The notes beneath the pieces were generated by a model that worked only from the letters and a program-made list of their open reading frames with translations, was not told the DNA's origin and made no database searches. Below are positions 28,059 to 35,227 of a stretch of DNA of 64,000 nucleotides, piece after piece. The DNA is from a virus: the IMG/VR virus record IMGVR_UViG_3300008261_003164, positions 1-64,000 of that record. One strand, written 5' to 3'. A program made the position numbers and the translations under genes. The first letter of the stretch is position 1. The number at the start of each line of letters is the position of its first letter.

Positions 28059-29324
28059 ATGAAACCTAAGAAAAACTCAAAAATTTTTGTACAGATTGCG
28101 TCCTATCGTGACCCACAACTGATTCCAACAATTAAGAACATGTTGGAAAACGCTAAGAACCCCCAAAACATTACCATTGGTATTGCAAGACAATTTCATC
28201 CTGATGATAAATTTGATGATTTATCTGAATATGAAAATGACGATAGATTCAGAATCTTAAATATTCCTTATCAAGAAGCTGAAGGTGTTTGTTGGGCGAG
28301 ACACTTAGTTCAACAACTATATAAAGACGAAGCATATACACTTCAAATTGACTCACATATGAGGTTTGCACCTGATTGGGATGAAGAAATGATTAACATG
28401 GTTAAACAACTTCAAAAGAAAGGACATAAGAAACCATTACTTACAGGATATGTGTCATCATTTGACCCTGACAATGACCCAGCGGGTAGGGTACAAGAGC
28501 CTTGGAGAATGGCGTTTGATAGATTTATTCCTGAAGGTGCGGTATTCTTCTTACCTGAGACAATTCCAAATTGGAGAGAGATGACAGAACCAGTACCAGC
28601 AAGATTCTATTCCGCACACTACTGTTTTACCTTAGGACAATTCTCAAAAGAAGTTCAACACAATCCGCACTACTATTTTCACGGTGAAGAAATTTCAATT
28701 TCAGCAAGAGCTTACACTTGTGGATATGACTTATTCCACCCACATAAAGTATTGATTTGGCACGAATATACTCGTAAGGGTAGAACCAAACAATGGGATG
28801 ATGATAAAGAATGGGTTAGAAGAAATAATCAAGCGCACTTATTGAATAGAAAACTATTTGGTATGGACGGAGAAGTTCAAGAAGGACATGATGGTCCTTA
28901 TGGATTCGGAACTACAAGAACATTAAGAGATTACGAAAAATATGCGGGTCTTATTTTTCAAAAAAGAGCTGTACAACAATACACCTTAGATAAAAAGTAT
29001 CCACCAAATCCGCAAGAATTTGAAAGTGAAGAAAAATGGTTAGAAAGTTTTGCTAGCATATTTAAACATTGTATTGATGTTAATTATGGCTCGGTACCTG
29101 AAAAAGATTATGATTTTTGGGTTGTTGCGTTCCACAATGAACAGGATGAAACAATATATAGAAAAGACGCTGATAAATCTGAAATTAACCAAATGATGAA
29201 TGACCCTGATGGATATTGTAAAGTATGGAGAGAGTTCCAAACGGCACATAAACCAAAGTATTGGGTTGTTTGGCCTCACTCAGAATCTAAAGGATGGTGT
29301 GAAAGAATAACTGGCAATTTATAG
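28059..29324 (+). CDS. GT60-type polypeptide alpha-GlcNAc-transferase (PF11397 family)
   Basis: 421 residues. The PF11397 pattern is clear: IFVQIASYRDPQLIPTIKNM at the N-terminus, GIARQ, the metal site LQIDSHMRFAPDWDEEM, and the C-terminal block YFHGEEISISARAYTCGYDLF with LIWHEYTRKGR. Known members attach GlcNAc to hydroxyproline of Skp1 (Dictyostelium Gnt1) or to Thr of trypanosome mucins. It opens the plus-strand glycosyltransferase series. With a prolyl-hydroxylase-like gene at 3865 and Pro-Thr stalks at 35228, I infer protein O-GlcNAcylation of phage fibres. The extra ~110 C-terminal residues are of unknown role. Confidence 0.82.
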   Translation: MKPKKNSKIFVQIASYRDPQLIPTIKNMLENAKNPQNITIGIARQFHPDDKFDDLSEYENDDRFRILNIPYQEAEGVCWARHLVQQLYKDEAYTLQIDSHMRFAPDWDEEMINMVKQLQKKGHKKPLLTGYVSSFDPDNDPAGRVQEPWRMAFDRFIPEGAVFFLPETIPNWREMTEPVPARFYSAHYCFTLGQFSKEVQHNPHYYFHGEEISISARAYTCGYDLFHPHKVLIWHEYTRKGRTKQWDDDKEWVRRNNQAHLLNRKLFGMDGEVQEGHDGPYGFGTTRTLRDYEKYAGLIFQKRAVQQYTLDKKYPPNPQEFESEEKWLESFASIFKHCIDVNYGSVPEKDYDFWVVAFHNEQDETIYRKDADKSEINQMMNDPDGYCKVWREFQTAHKPKYWVVWPHSESKGWCERITGNL

Positions 29325-29340
29325 TTTATACCCTATAATA

Positions 29341-30180
29341 ATGATAACATTTTATGATGAATATGTTCAAGGATTGTCGGGTGGGCATTTTTCAACGTTC
29401 AGAAAAAATTTAGGTAATAAATTATTTATTTACGGTGTAAGTAGAGTTGCGTCAGATATATTAGATTATGATTTAATTTTACCACCAAACCCATTAATAA
29501 GACGGGAGTTAACTAGTGTGGGTAATTATGTAAATGAAAAATTTCCCTTTGGAAGTTTGACGGGTAGAAAAAGAGTTGAGTCTCCAACAAAAACTATGGA
29601 CGACATTGACCTTTTTAATTTTAACGGATTGGAAGGTTTTATTAATCAATTTAATAATCATCATATTGAAGTGGTAGGATACTTTACAAAATATGATTAT
29701 ATCAAACCATATAAAGAAAAAATTCGTTCTTATTATTCAAGTTTGGTTAGACCAAAACGTAATAATAATGATATGGTCATCATGCTAAGAAACAGTAGAG
29801 ACGATGCTAGATTTGTATTACCGGATGACTATTATATTAATATTTTAGAAAATGAGTCATTTGATAAGTTATATGTTGGTTACGACCATTTATATAAACA
29901 TCAAAGTCTAATCAGTAAAATTGAAAAATATAATCCGATTTATTTGGAGTCAGGAATCTTGGATATTTTCTCAGAGATAACATCGTTCAATAAAATTGTT
30001 GCTTGTCAAGGAACATTTTCATTTTGGGCAAGTTTTTTATCAAACGCAGATAAAATATATTGGCCAACAACTAACGATGGTCCCAATTCAAACAATGAAG
30101 TTTTTGCACAATTTGTTAACTTAAAGGTTGATGACGAAGACCGATACACTTTTGTACCAATTAATAACATATATACATGA
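29341..30180 (+). CDS. Probable glycosyltransferase, fucosyltransferase (GT11)-like
   Basis: 279 residues. It resembles GT-B type alpha-1,2-fucosyltransferase-like proteins in overall order: an early loop (YVQGLSGGHFSTFRKNLGNKL), a central MVIMLRNSRDDARF strand, YYINIL...KLYVGYDH, and a late VACQGTFSFWASFLSNADKIYWP that fits the family's final Ser/Gly-rich donor loop. The match is by eye and partial. Neighbours are GT60 upstream and GT10 downstream (4-base overlap), which supports a sugar-transfer role. Confidence 0.55.
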   Translation: MITFYDEYVQGLSGGHFSTFRKNLGNKLFIYGVSRVASDILDYDLILPPNPLIRRELTSVGNYVNEKFPFGSLTGRKRVESPTKTMDDIDLFNFNGLEGFINQFNNHHIEVVGYFTKYDYIKPYKEKIRSYYSSLVRPKRNNNDMVIMLRNSRDDARFVLPDDYYINILENESFDKLYVGYDHLYKHQSLISKIEKYNPIYLESGILDIFSEITSFNKIVACQGTFSFWASFLSNADKIYWPTTNDGPNSNNEVFAQFVNLKVDDEDRYTFVPINNIYT

Positions 30181-31172
30181 AAAAAACTATAAAATTATCT
30201 AGAGCTAGTTTCCCTGGTGTTGGAAATTTTTCTTGGATGAATTACTTTGTAAACATCCTAAATAAAAAATATAATGTTGTGATTGACGCAATCAATCCGG
30301 ACATTGTAATCTATACTAATCAATTTTATCGTGAAAACGAATTAGATTATTACACAAATGAAACTGTAAGAGGTATTCATCAATATGATGATTCTATTAA
30401 AAAAGTTTTTATTAGTGGTGAAGCTAGACCCGATTTTAACGCACATTTAAATAAAGGTGATAACTATTATGTTTTAGGTTATGAACATATTGATAATGAG
30501 AGATATCTTAGGTTCCCAACTTTAGTATTAGATGCTTTTGTTTTACATAATGAAGGAGGAATGTTTGACACACCATTTGATTGGTTAACCAAAAAAAGGG
30601 ACGGGTCGAAGATACTCGAAAGTAAAAAACATTTTTGTAGTATAGTCCAATCAAGCAACAATCCCGACAGAGAAAAATTGTTTGATTTGATTCAAGAGAA
30701 ACATTTCATTAAATCATCAGGACCTTGGCGTAGAACAGTTCCCGACGAAGAAACACTAAACCCTTATCAATACCACAATTATTCAAACAAAGAATACATG
30801 GGTAGAATTGATGGACTAACATATAGGGATAAGATTAATTTTTTCTCTGACACAGTGTTTAACATTGCCTACCAATTTACAAATACTGATAATTTAACTC
30901 AAGAAAAAATTATACACGCTTACGCAGCAAATACAATACCATTATTTTATGGTAATCAATATATTGAGGAAGAAGGATTTAATCCTAAATCTTTTATTAA
31001 CTGTCACAAATTTGAAAGTTTTGAAAGTTTAGTTGAATTTTTAGATGAGTTATATAAAGATAATGATAGATTAAAATCATATTTTGAAGAACCAATTTTT
31101 GTTGATAATAAATTACCAATTTATTTTAATGAGGATTACATTTTGAATTTTTTTAGTAAAATTATTGAGTAG
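30177..31172 (+). CDS. GT10-type (alpha-1,3/4) fucosyltransferase
   Basis: 331 residues. The C-terminal donor domain carries the GT10 signature: FNIAYQFTNTDNLTQEKIIHAYAANTIPLFYG followed by FNPKSFINC, equivalent to the family's NSxxxDYxTEK...PxxxG...P.SFI order. The N-terminal acceptor domain includes VFISGEARPDF. GT10 enzymes transfer fucose from GDP-fucose, usually to GlcNAc. It follows a GT60-type GlcNAc-transferase, so fucosylation of a protein-bound GlcNAc is a plausible second step. Start overlaps the upstream stop by 4 bases. Confidence 0.8.
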   Translation: MKKTIKLSRASFPGVGNFSWMNYFVNILNKKYNVVIDAINPDIVIYTNQFYRENELDYYTNETVRGIHQYDDSIKKVFISGEARPDFNAHLNKGDNYYVLGYEHIDNERYLRFPTLVLDAFVLHNEGGMFDTPFDWLTKKRDGSKILESKKHFCSIVQSSNNPDREKLFDLIQEKHFIKSSGPWRRTVPDEETLNPYQYHNYSNKEYMGRIDGLTYRDKINFFSDTVFNIAYQFTNTDNLTQEKIIHAYAANTIPLFYGNQYIEEEGFNPKSFINCHKFESFESLVEFLDELYKDNDRLKSYFEEPIFVDNKLPIYFNEDYILNFFSKIIE

Positions 31173-31173
31173 T

Positions 31174-31851
31174 ATGAAACATATATCATTTAGTCTTTTT
31201 GGTTATGACCCAAAATATTATGTTGGGGCTGAAAAAAATATAATAATTAATAAGGAATTGTTACCTGATTGGACAACAGTCATTTATTATCACCCCGAAA
31301 ATATATTACAAGGTTATGTTGAAAAACTTACTGAAATGGGCGCAGTAATGATTGATGTTTCCAAAATTAAATTAGGTGAAAAAGAATCAATACATTTTCC
31401 ATATTTTTGGAGATTTTTTTCTTTCTTACAAGATATTCCAACAATTGTGAGAGATTTAGATAGTAGAATATCTGAAAGAGAAGTTCAATATATTAGAATA
31501 TGGGAACAAAGTAATGAAGATTATTTTATTATCAGAGACCACCCGTGGCACGCACCCGTGCCAAGTGGTTTGTTTGGAATCAAAAGAAAAATAAATAAGT
31601 TTGAAGAACACTTTATACAATTCGTTAATACGTCTGACTTAAGGTGGGGAACAGACCAAGAAATTTTACATCAGTATATCAATAATATTGATAAATCCAA
31701 TGTTTTATATTTTGGTTTTGATAAACAAGACACATACATACCAAGAGACAATCAAGATTTTTTTATTGGTATACAATTAGACGAAAACGATGAACCAACA
31801 AAACCGAGTGGTGTTAAGTGTTTGGAATTTTTAAAAGAATTAAATTTATAA
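31174..31851 (+). CDS. GT-A-like glycosyltransferase, unassigned family
   Basis: 225 residues from the ATG at 31174; an in-frame TTG at 31165 is less likely. ISFSLFGYDPKYYVGAEKNI opens the protein and IVRDLDSRISEREV supplies a DxD-like metal site followed by RDHPWHAPVPSGLFGIK, a combination I associate with small transferases in large viruses and capsule clusters. Donor and acceptor unknown. It lies one base after the GT10 gene and 3 bases before the next. Confidence 0.65.
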   Translation: MKHISFSLFGYDPKYYVGAEKNIIINKELLPDWTTVIYYHPENILQGYVEKLTEMGAVMIDVSKIKLGEKESIHFPYFWRFFSFLQDIPTIVRDLDSRISEREVQYIRIWEQSNEDYFIIRDHPWHAPVPSGLFGIKRKINKFEEHFIQFVNTSDLRWGTDQEILHQYINNIDKSNVLYFGFDKQDTYIPRDNQDFFIGIQLDENDEPTKPSGVKCLEFLKELNL

Positions 31852-31854
31852 ATA

Positions 31855-32592
31855 ATGAAATACTGTTTTACAACTTTAGCGGTAAATGAACCGTACGAAT
31901 CAATTACACCATCTTTCTATAAAGAACTAAGGGATAATACAACCGAATGTGAATTTTTTATTACAACCACAAATCATGAACTTCAAAATCAGGGTAATAG
32001 AATACACACCAAAGTAATAAACCCACCATTATATGATTCTCGAGGTGGGTTCAATTTTAATTTAAATTTAAAAGTATTGTCTTTAAAACATATTTTGGAA
32101 CACCAAAAAATAACAGGAGATAAACCTGAGTATATTATTTTTACTGATGGTGATTGGAGAATGCATAATGGATTTTCAGAAGAAAAAATATTGAACATGT
32201 TGTCTTACATGGAAAAAGATGGTTTAGATTTTTTATTCGAAAGACCCGCTCCAATCGGACCACATAAAAAAGAACCCGAACAAAGTTTTTTCAAAGATAA
32301 ACTGTACGATTATGATGTTTTTGAACACAACAAATGGGATGAAGCACACGTTGTTAATGAACAATTCTTGGTATTCAAAAATAATTGGAAGTTTAAATTT
32401 TTTGTTCAAAGATGGGAACAATTTTTATGGTATAGTATAGCTAATGATATCAGAAATTATCCAGATGGTTTTGAAATAGGAATTTCAGCTTTAGAAGCTG
32501 AAATGAAATATGCATATCAAGGTTATTTTAATTTGATTCAAAATTGTTTTTCTTTTTATACTAAACTCGGCGATTTTCACACAAGATTTTAA
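31855..32592 (+). CDS. GT-A-like glycosyltransferase, unassigned family
   Basis: 245 residues. The middle of the protein has YIIFTDGDWRMHNGF, a likely donor and metal-binding DGD site, and the N-terminal strand YCFTTLAVNEPYES is typical of GT-A folds. The C-terminal half is aromatic-rich. No closer family can be named by eye. The stop overlaps the next start by 1 base, placing it in the same plus-strand glycan operon. Confidence 0.6.
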   Translation: MKYCFTTLAVNEPYESITPSFYKELRDNTTECEFFITTTNHELQNQGNRIHTKVINPPLYDSRGGFNFNLNLKVLSLKHILEHQKITGDKPEYIIFTDGDWRMHNGFSEEKILNMLSYMEKDGLDFLFERPAPIGPHKKEPEQSFFKDKLYDYDVFEHNKWDEAHVVNEQFLVFKNNWKFKFFVQRWEQFLWYSIANDIRNYPDGFEIGISALEAEMKYAYQGYFNLIQNCFSFYTKLGDFHTRF

Positions 32593-33518
32593 TGAAGTCA
32601 AAAATAGTTACAGGGTATTGGATGGATGTTGAGGGGTATCCATTTCAAGGAACAAGAGCAAGTAGAAAACCAAGATATTGGGGTTCGTTAATTAGTCATT
32701 GTCGCGGTATAAATTTACCAATAATTTGCTATACCCAAAAAAAAAATCAAGAAGAATTATTAAGTTTAAAAAACACACATAATTTAGACAATCTTGAAAT
32801 TAAAATTCTTGAGCTTACTGATATGAAACTTCACAAAGAAATTAGCATTGTTAGAGATAAGAATTTTGAAAACAATGGTCTTGATGGTAGAGGTACTGAA
32901 ATAATGTGGGGAAAGTTTCAAGTCTTGGAACAGGAACTTGATGGTTTTGACCGAGTATATTGGGTTGATATAGGCTTACAACATCCTGGTATCTTTCCTT
33001 GGCGTTATTGTGTTCCATTTGGTGATAAATCATACCACAGTGGTAATGGACCTTTAGCTTGGCAACACAATGAAATGTTACAATACGATTTTACTAAATT
33101 ATTTAACACGAAAATATTTGAAAAATTGAATGATATTTGTGATAATAAAATTGTTACACTTGTTGGTTCTAACGCACAAACTAGCTATGAATTCAAACAA
33201 CATGGGATTATAGATTATGATATTGTAAGAGATTTTCCAATAGGTGGATTAATTGGTGGTGACACAATACAACTCAAAAAATATATTGAAGAATTTTGGA
33301 AATTATCTGTTGAAGTATTAAAACACAATTTTTTATGTACTGAAGAATCTATTATGAAAGTAGTTTATGATTTATTTGATAAAAATCACTTGTTAGATTT
33401 TTTATTTGACGTTCATCAAACAAATCAACACGACGAATTTCATTTTGAAATGTGGAATAAAAGTTGGAATAAACCCAAACCTTTATACATGGTTTGGCAT
33501 GATATATTACAATATTAA
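32592..33518 (+). CDS. HtrL/YibB-like glycosyltransferase
   Basis: 308 residues. The N-terminal KIVTGYWMDVEG strand, the central RVYWVDIGLQHPGIFP block and the late CTEESIMKVVYDL motif follow the order of HtrL/YibB-family proteins, which belong to LPS or capsule clusters and are GT-A-like. The next gene carries a closely related N-terminal half, so an ancestral duplication is likely. Substrate unknown. Confidence 0.65.
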   Translation: MKSKIVTGYWMDVEGYPFQGTRASRKPRYWGSLISHCRGINLPIICYTQKKNQEELLSLKNTHNLDNLEIKILELTDMKLHKEISIVRDKNFENNGLDGRGTEIMWGKFQVLEQELDGFDRVYWVDIGLQHPGIFPWRYCVPFGDKSYHSGNGPLAWQHNEMLQYDFTKLFNTKIFEKLNDICDNKIVTLVGSNAQTSYEFKQHGIIDYDIVRDFPIGGLIGGDTIQLKKYIEEFWKLSVEVLKHNFLCTEESIMKVVYDLFDKNHLLDFLFDVHQTNQHDEFHFEMWNKSWNKPKPLYMVWHDILQY

Positions 33519-33519
33519 T

Positions 33520-35196
33520 ATGAGTAACGTAACAGTTGTAACAGGACTTTGGAATATTAAACGTGACGAACTTGGTGAAGGATGGTCAAGGACATTTCAA
33601 CATTATTTGGATAAATTTGACCAATTATTACAAATTGAAAACAATATGATTATTTTTGGTGAACCCGAATTAGAATCATTTGTTTTTGAAAGAAGAGATA
33701 GGTCAAATACACAATTCATTACAAGAGATAAGGAATGGTTCAAACAAACTGTTCCTTATGATAAAATACAAGAGATTAGAAATAATCCTGATTGGTTTGG
33801 ACAAGCTGGTTGGTTACAAGATTCAACACAAGCAAAACTTGAGTGGTATAATCCTTTGGTAATGTCCAAAATGTTCTTGATGAATGATGCAAGAATTATG
33901 GACCAATTTAACTCACAACATCTTTATTGGATTGATGCTGGTATTACAAACACAATTCATCCAGGATATTTTACGCACGATAAAATACAAAACAAATTAC
34001 CTGAGGTTTTTGATAAGTTTGGTTTTGTTGCGTTTCCATATGATGCAAACAACGAAATTCATGGATTCTCATATCCTAAAATAAATTCATATGCTGGTGA
34101 TGAAGTTAAGTTAGTATGTAGAGGTGGATTATTTGGCGGACCAAAACACGTATTTTCAGATATTAACGGAATATATTACAACATATTATCCGAGACACTA
34201 AGAAGTGGATACATGGGTACCGAAGAATCAATCTTTAGTATTATGTTATATAAACATAGTGATATGATTGATTATGTTGAAATTGAAGGTAACGGGTTAA
34301 TTTCAAAGTTCTGTGAAGATTTAAAAAATGATACATACGAAGTTAAAAATATATCAGGTAAAAAATCATTAAACAAAGATTTAAACATTAATAATTCAGC
34401 TCTTTATGTTATAACATTTAATAGTCCAAAACAATTTGAGACATTGATTGAGTCTATGATTCAATACGACAGAAACTTTTTGGATAGACCAAAAAAATAT
34501 CTATTGGATAATTCATCAGATTTAGAAACAACTGAAAGATATATTGAGTTATGTAATGAGTTTGGTTTTGAACACATTAAGAAAGATAATTTAGGTATCT
34601 GTGGTGGTAGACAATTTATTGCCGAACATGCCGATGAAAACAATTTTGATTTTTATTTCTTCTTTGAGGATGACATGTTCTTTTTTCCAAAGAAAGGTGA
34701 AGTTTGTAAAAACGGATTCAATAGAACTGTAAATAATTTGTATATTAATTCATTAGAGATTACTAAGAAAGAAGACCTTGATTTCTTAAAAATGAATTAC
34801 ACCGAGTTTTATGGTGACAACGGAACTCAATGGTCATGGTATAATGTACCACAACATATTAGAGAAGAATTTTGGCCAAACAAACCAAATTTACCTGTGA
34901 TGGGTTTAGACCCAAATGCACCAAAAACCAACTTTAATAAAATATTAACATATAAAGGTATTCCATACGCTTTGGGTGATGTTTATTATTGTAATTGGCC
35001 ACAAGTGGTTACAAAATATGGTAATCAAAAAATGTTTTTAGAAACAAAATGGGCCAGACCTTTTGAACAAACTTGGATGAGTTTCATATATCAGGAAACA
35101 AAAAAAGGTAATATAAACCCTGGATTGTTATTGTTAACACCAACCGAACATGACCGATTTGATTTTTATGACGGTTCTTTAAGAAAAGAATCATAA
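33520..35196 (+). CDS. Two-domain glycosyltransferase: HtrL/YibB-like plus GT2-like
   Basis: 558 residues from the ATG at 33520, which lies just after the upstream stop and gives MSNVTVVTGLWN; the longer reading from 33406 would overlap the upstream gene by over 100 bases. Residues 1 to ~290 repeat the preceding gene's plan (HLYWIDAGITNTIHPGYF, GTEESIFSIMLYKH). Residues ~305-558 are GT2-like: LYVITFNSPKQFETLIESM, YLLDNSSDL, and the acidic FFFEDDMFFF site. It may add two sugars in succession and closes the second glycan block. Confidence 0.7.
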   Translation: MSNVTVVTGLWNIKRDELGEGWSRTFQHYLDKFDQLLQIENNMIIFGEPELESFVFERRDRSNTQFITRDKEWFKQTVPYDKIQEIRNNPDWFGQAGWLQDSTQAKLEWYNPLVMSKMFLMNDARIMDQFNSQHLYWIDAGITNTIHPGYFTHDKIQNKLPEVFDKFGFVAFPYDANNEIHGFSYPKINSYAGDEVKLVCRGGLFGGPKHVFSDINGIYYNILSETLRSGYMGTEESIFSIMLYKHSDMIDYVEIEGNGLISKFCEDLKNDTYEVKNISGKKSLNKDLNINNSALYVITFNSPKQFETLIESMIQYDRNFLDRPKKYLLDNSSDLETTERYIELCNEFGFEHIKKDNLGICGGRQFIAEHADENNFDFYFFFEDDMFFFPKKGEVCKNGFNRTVNNLYINSLEITKKEDLDFLKMNYTEFYGDNGTQWSWYNVPQHIREEFWPNKPNLPVMGLDPNAPKTNFNKILTYKGIPYALGDVYYCNWPQVVTKYGNQKMFLETKWARPFEQTWMSFIYQETKKGNINPGLLLLTPTEHDRFDFYDGSLRKES

Positions 35197-35212
35197 AAAA
35201 CAAACATTTGAT

Positions 35213-35220
35213 TATTTATA
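35213..35220 (+). promoter_or_regulatory. TATTTATA motif, candidate late promoter
   Basis: TATTTATA lies 7 bases before the ATG of the Pro-Thr stalk gene at 35228 and after the stop of the glycan block, where a new transcription unit for structural genes would be expected. Confidence 0.5.
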
Positions 35221-35227
35221 ATATAAT

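Noticed and set aside
33406-33519. N-terminal extension of the two-domain transferase at 33520
   Set aside because: It would overlap the upstream gene for over 100 bases, and the ATG at 33520 directly follows that gene's stop.
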